Shown: positions 44,665 through 53,111 of the stretch, piece by piece
How positions within the stretch are numbered: position 1 is the first letter of the stretch
How the letters are laid out: every line of letters begins with the position of its first letter
Source of the DNA: G963422565 sp963422565
Lineage (GTDB): Bacteria > Pseudomonadota > Alphaproteobacteria > MPNO01
Assembly: GCA_963422565.1 (NCBI GenBank)
Contig: OY730228.1
Location: 620,001 to 684,000, forward strand
Reading direction: 5' to 3'
Length of the DNA stretch: 64,000 nucleotides
The notes under the pieces: generated by a model
What the model was told of the DNA's origin: nothing
Databases searched by the model: none
What the model saw: the letters and a program-made list of their open reading frames with translations, nothing else
Program-made: the position numbers and the translations under genes

Positions 44665-45363
44665 TTATGCCAGGGCGCGAAGGGCCGCGAGGCCGACCGG
44701 GGTTCCGCCGCGCGCCGCGGCCGTCTCATCCAATATCTCCCAGGCGTAGAGGGCCGAGGCGCTGTCGCCGAGGAGGTGAAGGACGGGGACGCCGCCCCGG
44801 TCGCGGCGGATCGCGATCATGTTGAGTCCGGCGGCCGAAATCTGAGCGGCGGCGCAATCCTCGAAGGCGCGCTCGGAGAGATCGACCGCGCAGAGGGCGG
44901 CCATCGCCGCGGGGCCGCCCGCGCCGGCGAGCGCAAAATGGAAGCTCGCCGCCTGGCGAGGCACCGGGTGGCAACGAGGCGGGTCCTCCGCCGCATGGGC
45001 GGCGGCGAGCCGGGCACAGAGCCCGTCTCCGGCTTCGAGCGCGCCGAGGATCAACGCCTCGCCCGGACCCAACCGCAGCGCCAGCGCGCCCCCCGGCTGC
45101 GCATCGGCGCGGTTGTCGCGCCCGAGCCCCGCGATCCCCTGGGCGGTGAGCCAGGCGAGGGTCGCCAGCCCCCGGAAGCCGGCACGCGGGAGCGGGGACA
45201 GGTCGCAGAGCCCGAGCCGGCGGGCGCGCGCGGCCTCGCCCTCGGGGTCGCCGAAATCCCGCGCGGACGCGGCGCCGCCGACAACGGCGAACCGGGCGCC
45301 GGCAGCGCGGAGCCGGCGCCAGACGAAGCTCCGGCGCGGGAAGTCCTCGGGCGACGCTTCCAT
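44665..45363 (-). CDS. mgdD: N-methylglutamate dehydrogenase subunit D (sarcosine oxidase gamma-like)
   Basis: 232 residues, resembling the SoxG family: weakly conserved, Ala/Arg-rich, with a GcvT-like C-terminal half (AAGLNMIAIRRDRGGVPVLH). It is the last gene of an eight-gene minus-strand operon. The ATG lies 2 bp from the stop of the alpha-like subunit. Sarcosine oxidase gamma and N-methylglutamate dehydrogenase D cannot be told apart from this protein alone; the operon context decides. Confidence 0.75.
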   Translation of the reverse strand: MEASPEDFPRRSFVWRRLRAAGARFAVVGGAASARDFGDPEGEAARARRLGLCDLSPLPRAGFRGLATLAWLTAQGIAGLGRDNRADAQPGGALALRLGPGEALILGALEAGDGLCARLAAAHAAEDPPRCHPVPRQAASFHFALAGAGGPAAMAALCAVDLSERAFEDCAAAQISAAGLNMIAIRRDRGGVPVLHLLGDSASALYAWEILDETAAARGGTPVGLAALRALA

Positions 45364-45365
45364 GC

Positions 45366-48257
45366 TCAGAGCGCCTGGCGCAGGTTGTCGGGGTCGTAGA
45401 AGGGGAGCGACGCGGTTTCGGCTTCCGCCGGTGTCCCGTCGGCGCGGCGGATCTCGAACCGGGTGCCCGGCACCGCATCCGCGGGCGGCAGGAAAGCGAG
45501 TCCGATCGCCCGGCCGAGGCTGGGCGAAGCCATCGCCGAGGTCACCCGCCCGGCGATCGCGCCCCCCCGGATCGCCAGACAGCCCTCCTCGGGCGGCGGC
45601 GCTTGCCCGTCGCGCAGCCTGAAACCGGCGAGCCTCTGCCTTGGCGGCTCCCGACCGCGGATCGCGAGCGCGCGACCGCCGACGAAGAAGGGCTTGCCGG
45701 CGGCGACCGCCCAGTCCAGCCCCGCCTCCGCTGGGGTGGTCAGCCCGTCGGTGTCCTGGCCGACGACGACATGCCCCTTCTCGAGCCGCAGCAGCCGCTG
45801 CGCCTCGACCCCGAAGGGCCGGATCCCCTCGCTCGCGCCGGCGGCGGCCAACGCGTCCCAGAGCGCCTCGCCGCTCTCCGCCGGGGCGTGGATCTCGTAG
45901 CCCAGCTCGCCGACGAAGCCGACGCGGAGCAGCCGCGCCGGGATGCCCGCAACCCGGCCGCGCCGCACCCCGAGATAGGGAAAGGCCGCGGGTGCGAGAT
46001 CGACGCCCTCGACCAAGGGCACGAGCACGGCGCGGGCGCGCGGCCCGGCGATGTTGATCCCGCACCAGGCGGCGGTCGCGTTGGCGATGTCGACGTCGAG
46101 CCGCCACTGGGCGTTGTACCAGAGCATCTCCCGCCACAGCGCCTCGACGCCGCCCGTGGTCGCGGTCACGTAGAAATGCGTGTCGGAGAACCGGCAGGCG
46201 ACCCCGTCGTCGACGATCCCGCCATCCGCGCCGCAGGCCAGCGCATAGCGTAGCCGCCCGACCGGCTGGCGGCGATGGGCGGAGACGTAGATCCGCTCCA
46301 GGAACGCGGCCGCGTCCGTTCCCCGGACCTCGATCCCGCCGAGCGTCGAGACGTCGATCAGCCCGACCGCCTCGCGCACATTGCGCGCCTCGGCGGCGAC
46401 CGCCCGACCGCGCTCGGCGACGACGCCGTAGAAGGCGGGGCGCGCCCAGGCGCCGGCGAGCATCATCTCCGCCCCCGCCTCGATATGGCGATCATGCATC
46501 GCGGTGCGGCGGAGCGGGTGGAAACCGCGCCCGGCAAGCGCCCCGAGCGGAACACCGAAGACCGGCGGCCGGGTCGTCGTTGTGCCCATCTCGCGCGGGC
46601 CGCGCCCGGTCGCACAGGCGGCGATGCGCAGCCCGGCAAGCGCCGAATGCCGCCCCTGGGACGGCCCCATCCCGAGCGTCGAAAATCGCTTCAGGAGCTC
46701 GATCTCGTCGTAGCCCTCGGCGGCCGCGTCGACGATGTCGCGGATCTGGAGGTCCTCGTCGAAATCGACGAACTCCCTGCCCTCGCGATGCGGGACGATG
46801 GGCGCCGCCCAGAGGCGCGCGGGCGCAGGGTCGGGTGGCGGCGGCGGTTCCGGGCCGGTCCCGAAGCCGAGCGCCGCCGCAGCCGCCCGGCCGGCGCGAC
46901 GCCCTTCGGCGATAGCCGAAGCGAGGCCGCGGGTGCCGCGGACTGCGCCGGCGACCAGCACCCCGTCGGGCAGCCCCTCGACCGCGAAGCCCGACCCCTC
47001 CGGGTCGGGGACGAGCCGCGCGCCGGCATGGCAGGCGAGCTGGGCCGCCGGGACATGGCCTCCGCTCACGCAGATCAGATCGCAGGCGATCTCCGTCTCC
47101 GGTGGCCCGAACCGCCCGGGACCCAGGATTCTCGCCGGCCGTACCGCACGCAGCCCGCCGCGCCCGGCGACCGCCTCGGCAACGACCCGGCCGGCCATGA
47201 TCGCCACCCCGCGCGCAGCGAGCGCCGCCGCCTCGCGCGGGGGCGGGGGTGCGCCGCCAAGATCGATCAGGGCGGCAACCGCGATCCCGGCCTCGATCAG
47301 GTCCCAGGCGGCGGCGGCACCGTTCTCGCCGGGGGCGGCGACCACCGCCCGCCGCCCCGGCGCGACCGCGTAGAACCGGATCAGCCGCCGCGCCGCGTCG
47401 CACAGCATGACTCCCGGCAGGTCGTTGTTGCGGAAGACCGCCGGCTGCTCGACCGTGCCGGTCGCGAGCACCACCCGCCCGGCCCTGACCCGGCGGAGCC
47501 GCCGGCCGCCGAGGACGGCGAGCCAGTTGTCGGCGTAGAGCCCGACGCAGGCGGCGCCGGCCATGCGCAGGACCGGGCCGCCCCGGAGCCCGTCGACGAG
47601 CGCGGCAAGCCGGCCGCGGTCGCGCGCATGGGCGAGCGCCCCGCCCGGTGCCGGCCGGTCGTCGACCAGCAGCACCCGCGCACCCACAGCCGCGGCCGCC
47701 GCGGCCGCCGCGAGCCCCGCCGGCCCGGCGCCGATCACGGCCACGTCGCAGAACTCGTGCGTGCCGTCCCAGACGCCGCGCCCTGCCGAGATGTCGACCG
47801 CGCCGAGCCCGGCGCGAGCACGGATGCGCCTCTCCCAGAAGCGCCAGGCGCCGCGCGGCCGGTAGAACGCCTTGTAGTAGAAGCCGACCGGCAGGAAGCG
47901 GGCGAAGCGTTCGATCCAAGCGCCGCGATCACGCGCCAGCGCGCCGTCATAGTTCTGGCCCCGCACCTCCATCCCGTCCTCGACCGGGCGGAGATCGGCG
48001 GGGACGTTGGGCTCGCCCGGAAGCTGGACCAGCGCGTTGGCGTCGCCGCCGCTCATCGACAGGATGCCGCGCGGTCGGCGGTACTTGAAGGAGCGCGAAA
48101 GCAGGCGGACCCCGTTGGCGGCAAGCGCGCTCGCAATCGTGTCGCCGGCGAGCCCGTCATAGCCCCGCCCCTCGAAGGTGAACCGCAATTTTCGGCCGCG
48201 GTCGATCCGGATGCCGATGCCCGGCATGTCGGCGAGGCGGAAGGAAGCGGTACTCAC
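45366..48257 (-). CDS. mgdC: N-methylglutamate dehydrogenase subunit C (sarcosine oxidase alpha-like)
   Basis: 963 residues from the GTG at 48257, which overlaps the stop of the small subunit (GTGA). An earlier start would run deeper into that gene. The N-terminal ferredoxin-like segment (FTFEGRGYDGLAGDTIASAL) is followed by a dinucleotide-binding domain (VAVIGAGPAGLAAAAAAAAV). The second half, from about residue 580, is a GcvT-like tetrahydrofolate-binding domain. Enzymes of this type oxidise N-methyl groups and pass formaldehyde to tetrahydrofolate. It is the largest subunit of the heterotetramer. Confidence 0.85.
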   Translation of the reverse strand: MSTASFRLADMPGIGIRIDRGRKLRFTFEGRGYDGLAGDTIASALAANGVRLLSRSFKYRRPRGILSMSGGDANALVQLPGEPNVPADLRPVEDGMEVRGQNYDGALARDRGAWIERFARFLPVGFYYKAFYRPRGAWRFWERRIRARAGLGAVDISAGRGVWDGTHEFCDVAVIGAGPAGLAAAAAAAAVGARVLLVDDRPAPGGALAHARDRGRLAALVDGLRGGPVLRMAGAACVGLYADNWLAVLGGRRLRRVRAGRVVLATGTVEQPAVFRNNDLPGVMLCDAARRLIRFYAVAPGRRAVVAAPGENGAAAAWDLIEAGIAVAALIDLGGAPPPPREAAALAARGVAIMAGRVVAEAVAGRGGLRAVRPARILGPGRFGPPETEIACDLICVSGGHVPAAQLACHAGARLVPDPEGSGFAVEGLPDGVLVAGAVRGTRGLASAIAEGRRAGRAAAAALGFGTGPEPPPPPDPAPARLWAAPIVPHREGREFVDFDEDLQIRDIVDAAAEGYDEIELLKRFSTLGMGPSQGRHSALAGLRIAACATGRGPREMGTTTTRPPVFGVPLGALAGRGFHPLRRTAMHDRHIEAGAEMMLAGAWARPAFYGVVAERGRAVAAEARNVREAVGLIDVSTLGGIEVRGTDAAAFLERIYVSAHRRQPVGRLRYALACGADGGIVDDGVACRFSDTHFYVTATTGGVEALWREMLWYNAQWRLDVDIANATAAWCGINIAGPRARAVLVPLVEGVDLAPAAFPYLGVRRGRVAGIPARLLRVGFVGELGYEIHAPAESGEALWDALAAAGASEGIRPFGVEAQRLLRLEKGHVVVGQDTDGLTTPAEAGLDWAVAAGKPFFVGGRALAIRGREPPRQRLAGFRLRDGQAPPPEEGCLAIRGGAIAGRVTSAMASPSLGRAIGLAFLPPADAVPGTRFEIRRADGTPAEAETASLPFYDPDNLRQAL

Positions 48258-48514
48258 CGCCGGTCCCGCACCGCGCCGGGGTCGGGGAAGCGCAAGATCT
48301 CGTCGGTCCTCGTGTCGCGTTCGGCGACGAACCAGCTGCCGCAGGGCAAATGGAACCACCATTCACGGACCACGCCCATCCGGTCCTCCGGCTTGAAGAC
48401 CCAGGCCGCCCAGTCGAGATCGGTGCCGGGGTCGGGCATATCCCGGACTTCGCCGCCATGGACGAATTCCGAGATATTGCGCGGACCGTCGAGCGGGCAG
48501 CGCATGATCTTCAT
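48254..48514 (-). CDS. mgdB: N-methylglutamate dehydrogenase subunit B (sarcosine oxidase delta-like)
   Basis: 86 residues, normal for SoxD-like proteins. The N-terminus MKIMRCPLDGPRNISEF has CPLDGPRN where sarcosine oxidase delta subunits usually have a zinc-binding CPxCG. The second cysteine is missing, so zinc binding is probably lost. WWFHLPCGSWFVAERDTRTD is the conserved C-terminal part. It lies between the beta- and alpha-like genes, as expected, overlapping the latter by 4 bp. Confidence 0.82.
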   Translation of the reverse strand: MKIMRCPLDGPRNISEFVHGGEVRDMPDPGTDLDWAAWVFKPEDRMGVVREWWFHLPCGSWFVAERDTRTDEILRFPDPGAVRDRR

Positions 48515-48521
48515 CGCCCGT

Positions 48522-49763
48522 TCAATGCCCGACCGAGGCGGCGCCGCGCTCGCCTATCTGGCAGAAGCGGTCGAACCGGTCGAGGGAGAAGGGGCGGATC
48601 GGGTCGGGGATCCGCCCGGTCGCGACCGCCTCGGCCATGCGCTTGCCGGCGGCCGGCGTTGCCTTGAAGCCCCAGGTTCCCCAGCCGGCGTCGATATAGT
48701 AGCCGTCGAGGGGCGTCGCCCCCATCACCGGGCTGAAATCGGGGGTCATGTCGGCGAGCCCGGCCCATTGGCGGAGCACCCGGACCTCGGCGAGGAAGGG
48801 GAAGAGCTCGAGCAGGGCGTCCGCCGTCTGCTCCAGAAAGGGAAGCGTGCTCCGCTGGGCGTGCAGCGGGTAGGGGTCGGTCGCCCCGCCGATCACCAGC
48901 TCGCCGCGCGGGGTCTGCGAGACATAGACGTGGAGTCCGGCCGAGACGACGATCGGATCCAGGAAGGGCTTGAGCGGCTCGGTGACGCAGGCCTGGAGCG
49001 GCACGGTCCGGATCGGCAAGCGGAGCCCCGCCATGCGGGCGACGGCGCTGCTCGACCCGGCGACGGCCTGGAGGACGCGCTCGCAGGCGATCCGGCCGCG
49101 CGCGGTCTCCACCCCGACCACCCGCCCGCCGCGCCTCAGGATGCCGGTGACCTCGGTCCTCTGGTGGATCTCGACGCCGCGCCGCGCCGCCGCGACCGCA
49201 TAGCCCCAAGCGACCGCGTCGTGGCGGGCGATCGCCCCCGGCCGGTGATGGAGCGCCCCGAGAATCGGGAAGCGCGCCGCCTCATCGATGCGGAGCGGCG
49301 GGCAGATCTCGCGGAGCGCGTCCGGGTCGACGACCTCGGAATCGATGCCGAGATGCTTGTTGACCTCCGCCCGCCAGCGCATCGTGCGCAGCGCTGCGTC
49401 GCTGTGGGCGAGCGTCAGATGGCCACGCTCACCATACATGATGTTGAAGCCGAGCTCGCCCGACAACGATCGGAAGAGACGGCGCGACTCATCGTAGAAG
49501 GCCGCGCCCTCCGGGGTGAGATAGTTGGAGCGGACGATCGCGGTGTTGCGCGCGGTGTTGCCGCCTCCGAGCCAGCCCTTTTCGAGCACCGCGACATCGG
49601 TGATCCCGTGGTCGCGGGCGAGATAATAGGCGGCCGCGAGCCCATGCCCGCCGGCGCCGATGACCACCACCTCATAGCCGGGCCCGAGGGGGTGCGGCGC
49701 CGGCAGCGCGCGCGGCGGCGGGCGGCGGCCGCGCAGCGCGTGACGGATCAGCCCCAACGGCAT
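48522..49763 (-). CDS. mgdA: N-methylglutamate dehydrogenase subunit A (sarcosine oxidase beta-like)
   Basis: 413 residues from the ATG at 49763. FAD-binding motif VVVIGAGGHGLAAAYYLARD starts near residue 32, and a second cofactor-binding segment is NTARNTAIVRSNYLTPEG. Near the C-terminus, WAGLADMTPDFSPVMG is typical of the beta subunit. It is the catalytic amine oxidase subunit that oxidises the N-methyl group. It follows gmaS with a 13-bp gap, which supports N-methylglutamate rather than sarcosine as substrate. Confidence 0.87.
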   Translation of the reverse strand: MPLGLIRHALRGRRPPPRALPAPHPLGPGYEVVVIGAGGHGLAAAYYLARDHGITDVAVLEKGWLGGGNTARNTAIVRSNYLTPEGAAFYDESRRLFRSLSGELGFNIMYGERGHLTLAHSDAALRTMRWRAEVNKHLGIDSEVVDPDALREICPPLRIDEAARFPILGALHHRPGAIARHDAVAWGYAVAAARRGVEIHQRTEVTGILRRGGRVVGVETARGRIACERVLQAVAGSSSAVARMAGLRLPIRTVPLQACVTEPLKPFLDPIVVSAGLHVYVSQTPRGELVIGGATDPYPLHAQRSTLPFLEQTADALLELFPFLAEVRVLRQWAGLADMTPDFSPVMGATPLDGYYIDAGWGTWGFKATPAAGKRMAEAVATGRIPDPIRPFSLDRFDRFCQIGERGAASVGH

Positions 49764-49776
49764 CGGCGGCGGGCGC

Positions 49777-51084
49777 TCAGACGTCGAGCGTGTGGTCGAG
49801 TTCCCACTGGGAGAGCGCCGCCGCGTAGCGCCGCCATTCGCCGAGCTTGAGCTTGACGTAGCTGGCAACGAAGGCGGCGCCGAGCCCGGCACGCGCCACC
49901 CGGCTCCGTTCCAGCAGCCGGAGCGCGTCGAGCAGGTTGGCCGGAAGCCGGCGGATGCGGCGCAGCCGGGTCCCTTCGCTATACATGTCGATGTCGAGCC
50001 GCTTGCCGGGGTCGCGCCGGTTCTCGATCCCGTCCAGCCCGGCCGCCAGGACGCCCGCCTGCAGCAGATAGGGGTTGGCGGCCCCGTCCATGAGCCGCAG
50101 CTCGAATCGCCCCGGCTCGGGGATGCGCACCATATGGGTACGGTTGTTGCCCGAATAGCTGATCGCGTTGGGCGACCAGGTCGCGCCCGACAGAGTCGCC
50201 GGCGCGTCAAGCCGCTTGTAGCTGTTGACCGTCGGGTTGAACAGCGCGCACATGGAGTCGGCCGAATGGAGGATGCCGCCGAGAAAGGCGTAGGCGAGCG
50301 GCGCGAGTCCGAGCGCCCCGGCGGCGTCGTGGAACAGGTTCGCGGTCCCCGCCGCGTCCCACAGCGAGACGTGGCAGTGGCAGCCGTTGCCGGTCAGGTT
50401 CGCGAACGGCTTGGGCATGAAGGTCGCGCGGTACCCGTGGCGCTCGGCGACGGTCTTGACCATGAACTTGAAGAACACGTGGCGGTCGGCCGTCCTCAGG
50501 CAGTCGTCATACTCCCAGTTCATCTCGAACTGGCCGTTGGCGTCCTCATGGTCGTTCTGATAGGGGTTCCAGCCGAGCCCGATCATGGCGTCGCAGATCT
50601 CGCTGATAACCTCGTAGCGGCGCATCAGCGCAGCCTGATCGTAGCAGGGCTTCTTCTGGGTGTCGCGGGCGTCCGACGGGGTCATGGCGCCGCCGTCGAG
50701 CAGGAAGAACTCGCATTCGACGCCGGTCTTCATTCGCCAGCCACGGCCAGCGGCACGCGCGATCTGTCGCTTCAGGACCGTCCGCGGCGCTGCCTCGATT
50801 TCGGCGCCGTCCATCCACAGATCGGAGGCGAGCCAGCCGACCTCGCGGTTCCAGGGCAGGCGGACAAGGCTGTCCGAGTCGGGGATCGCGAACATGTCGG
50901 GGTCGGCGGGGGTCATGTCGAGCCAGGCTGCGAACCCGGCGAACCCGGCGCCGTCCCGCTGCATGTCGCCGATCGCGCGCGCCGGCACCAGCTTGGAGCG
51001 AAGCACGCCGAACAGATCGACGAAGCTGATCAGGAAGTAGCGTATCCCCTCGTCCCTGGCGAGGCTCGCGAGATCGATGGTCAT
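49777..51084 (-). CDS. gmaS: Glutamine-synthetase-like ligase, probably gamma-glutamylmethylamide synthetase
   Basis: 435 residues, the length of type III GlnT/GmaS proteins. Metal and ATP-site motifs of glutamine synthetase are visible: GVECEFFLLDGG, NDHEDANGQFEMNW and NGCHCHVSLWD. The arginine-rich C-terminal active-site part is NRTHMVRIPEPGRFELRLMD. It would join glutamate and methylamine with ATP. Placement between mgsC and mgdA in one operon strongly favours GmaS over ordinary GlnT. The ATG is preceded by a purine leader with nine consecutive G residues (C9 on the plus strand, 51088-51096). Confidence 0.82.
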   Translation of the reverse strand: MTIDLASLARDEGIRYFLISFVDLFGVLRSKLVPARAIGDMQRDGAGFAGFAAWLDMTPADPDMFAIPDSDSLVRLPWNREVGWLASDLWMDGAEIEAAPRTVLKRQIARAAGRGWRMKTGVECEFFLLDGGAMTPSDARDTQKKPCYDQAALMRRYEVISEICDAMIGLGWNPYQNDHEDANGQFEMNWEYDDCLRTADRHVFFKFMVKTVAERHGYRATFMPKPFANLTGNGCHCHVSLWDAAGTANLFHDAAGALGLAPLAYAFLGGILHSADSMCALFNPTVNSYKRLDAPATLSGATWSPNAISYSGNNRTHMVRIPEPGRFELRLMDGAANPYLLQAGVLAAGLDGIENRRDPGKRLDIDMYSEGTRLRRIRRLPANLLDALRLLERSRVARAGLGAAFVASYVKLKLGEWRRYAAALSQWELDHTLDV

Positions 51085-51087
51085 TCT

Positions 51088-51096
51088 CCCCCCCCC
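51088..51096 (-). repeat. Nine-base G homopolymer in the ribosome-binding region of gmaS
   Basis: On the minus strand the leader reads GGAA, then nine G, then AGA and the ATG (CTCCC...TTCC on the plus strand). The run lies 3 bases before the start codon and forms part of the ribosome site. Slippage here could change spacing and translation of gmaS. Confidence 0.75.
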
Positions 51097-51105
51097 TTCC
51101 GGGCT

Positions 51106-52428
51106 CTACCCGCCACCGCGCCCGGGTATCCAGTCGGTGCCGGCCAGCGGCACGCCGGCCATCGCCGCCGCCTCGACGGTGAGCGCCGCGAGATCCTCGG
51201 GCTCGAGATTGTGCACGTGGCTCTTGCCGCAGGCGCGGGCGACGGTCTGCAGTTCGAGCACCATCGCGGTCAGATAGTTGCGCAGCCGTCGCCCGCCGCG
51301 CTCGGGGTCGAGCCGCGCCTCGAGCGCGGCATCCTGGGTGGCGACGCCGACCGGGCAGAGGCCGGTATGGCAGTGATGGCAGAAGCCGGGCTCGGTGCCG
51401 AGCGCCCGGTAGTCCTCGACATGGACCGGCCGGTTGCAGCCGAGCGCGACCATCGCCGCGGTGCCGATCGAGACCGCGTCGGCGCCCATGGCCAGCGCCT
51501 TGGCGGCGTCGGCGCCGCTACGGATGCCGCCGGAGACAACGAGTTGGACGCGGCGATGCATGTCGAGCGCCTCGAGGGCCTCGACCGCGCGCCGCAGCGC
51601 CGGCAAAGTGGGGATGCCGACATGCTCGATGAACACGTCCTGGGTCGCCGCGGTGCCGCCCTGCATTCCGTCGAGCACGATCACGTCCGCCCCCGCCTTC
51701 ACCGCGAGCGGCACGTCGTATTCCGGCCTGGAAGCGCCGATCTTGACGTAGATCGGAATTCGCCAATCGGTAATCTCGCGCAACTCCCCGATCTTGATCG
51801 CCAAGTCGTCCGGGCCCGTCCAATCCGGGTGTCGGCAGGCGCTGCGCTGGTCGATCCCCTCCGGCAGGTCGCGCATGGCGGCGACCCGCGCGGTGATCTT
51901 GCGTCCGAGCAGCATGCCGCCGCCGCCCGGCTTGGCGCCCTGGCCGACGACGATCTCGACCGCGTCGGCGCGCCGCAGATCGTCGGGGTCGAGCCCGTAG
52001 CGCGACGGCAGCACTTGGTAGACCAAGGTCTCGGAAGCGCGGCGCTCCTCCTCGGTCATGCCGCCGTCGCCGGTGGTCGAGCTCGTGCCCATGGCGGTGC
52101 AGGCACGCCCGATCGCCTCCTTGGCGTTGGCGCCGAGCGCGCCGAAGCTCATCCCGGCGACGGTGATCGGGATCTTGAGGGCGACCGGCTTCGCGGCGAA
52201 ACGATCGCCGAGCACGACATCGGTGGCGCAGCGCTCGCGATACCCCTCGAGCGGGTAGCGCGACATCGAGGCCCCGAGGAACACGAGGTCGTCGAAGCTG
52301 GGCAGGGCGCGCTTGGCGCCGAACCCGCGGATCCCGTAGACGCCCTGGTCGGCGGCGCGGTGGATCTCGGCGAGGACATGGCCCGGAAAGGTGGCGGAGG
52401 GACGCAGCGCCCGGCGGTCCGCGTCCAT
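51106..52428 (-). CDS. mgsC: N-methylglutamate synthase subunit C (glutamate synthase FMN/Fe-S domain-like)
   Basis: 440 residues. It corresponds to the FMN-binding synthase domain of glutamate synthase: VAGMSFGALGANAKEAIGRA (FMN site), GQGAKPGGGGMLLGRKIT, and the iron-sulfur cluster ligands in CHHCHTGLCPVGVA (residues about 350-363). It transfers nitrogen or methylamine onto the carbon skeleton to make N-methylglutamate. The ATG overlaps the stop of mgsB by one base. Confidence 0.87.
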   Translation of the reverse strand: MDADRRALRPSATFPGHVLAEIHRAADQGVYGIRGFGAKRALPSFDDLVFLGASMSRYPLEGYRERCATDVVLGDRFAAKPVALKIPITVAGMSFGALGANAKEAIGRACTAMGTSSTTGDGGMTEEERRASETLVYQVLPSRYGLDPDDLRRADAVEIVVGQGAKPGGGGMLLGRKITARVAAMRDLPEGIDQRSACRHPDWTGPDDLAIKIGELREITDWRIPIYVKIGASRPEYDVPLAVKAGADVIVLDGMQGGTAATQDVFIEHVGIPTLPALRRAVEALEALDMHRRVQLVVSGGIRSGADAAKALAMGADAVSIGTAAMVALGCNRPVHVEDYRALGTEPGFCHHCHTGLCPVGVATQDAALEARLDPERGGRRLRNYLTAMVLELQTVARACGKSHVHNLEPEDLAALTVEAAAMAGVPLAGTDWIPGRGGG

Positions 52429-53111
52429 CAATAGACGTCCGCATTGTCGACGCGGAAGCGATAGAGCCGCCGCGCCGAACCGAAACGGCGGAAGCGGTCC
52501 GCGTCGGCGGTGATACCGGCGCGGGCGAGGAGTGCCCCGACCCGTTGGCGGTCCGCCGGCGCCATCTCCTTCTCGACGCAGTCCGCGCCCAGCCGGCCGA
52601 CCGCGCCGCCGACATAGACGGCCGCCTCGAATATTGAATCGCCCAGATCGTCGCCGGCGTCGCCGCACACGACCAGCGTTCCGGACTGGGCCATGAAGGC
52701 GCTCATCGGGCCGATCGCCCCGCCGACGACGATATCGATTCCCTTCATCGAGATGCCGCAGCGCGGCCCGCAATCGCCCTCGACAACCAGCAGCCCTCCC
52801 CGCCCCGAGGCACCGGCGCATTGCGAGGCATTGCCGCGCACCCGGACGCTGCCCGACATCATGTTCTCCGCCACCCCGGTCCCGCAATGGCCGTTGACGA
52901 CCAGAGAGGCCTCGCGGTTCATGCCGCCGCAATAGTAGCCGACATGGCCGTCGATCTCGACGCTGAGCGGCCGGGCGAGTCCAACGGCAACGGCGTGCGC
53001 TCCCATCGGGTTGACCACCCGCCAGCCGCGCGCGCCGCCCTCCGCAGACGCGGCGTGGAGTGCAGCGTTGAGCGCCCGCACCCCGCCGCCGGCGAGATCG
53101 ATCTCGTTCAC
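52428..53111 (-). CDS. mgsB: N-methylglutamate synthase subunit B (GXGXG domain)
   Basis: 227 residues from a GTG at 53111, overlapping the mgsA stop (GTGA). It is a right-handed beta-helix of GXGXG repeats, visible as VNGHCGTGVAENMMSG, ASGRGGLLVVEGDCGPRCG and GAIGPMSAFMAQSGTLVVCG. It matches the C-terminal domain of glutamate synthase (GlxC-like), which has a structural role in the synthase complex. Confidence 0.87.
   Translation of the reverse strand: MNEIDLAGGGVRALNAALHAASAEGGARGWRVVNPMGAHAVAVGLARPLSVEIDGHVGYYCGGMNREASLVVNGHCGTGVAENMMSGSVRVRGNASQCAGASGRGGLLVVEGDCGPRCGISMKGIDIVVGGAIGPMSAFMAQSGTLVVCGDAGDDLGDSIFEAAVYVGGAVGRLGADCVEKEMAPADRQRVGALLARAGITADADRFRRFGSARRLYRFRVDNADVY

Noticed and set aside
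44665..49763. Heterotetrameric sarcosine oxidase (soxBDAG)
   Set aside because: The genes follow mgsABC and gmaS in one operon and the delta-like subunit has CPLD, so N-methylglutamate dehydrogenase is the better reading.
46275..49850. Plus-strand open frame of about 1190 codons across the dehydrogenase genes
   Set aside because: It crosses several real genes on the other strand and lacks any motif.
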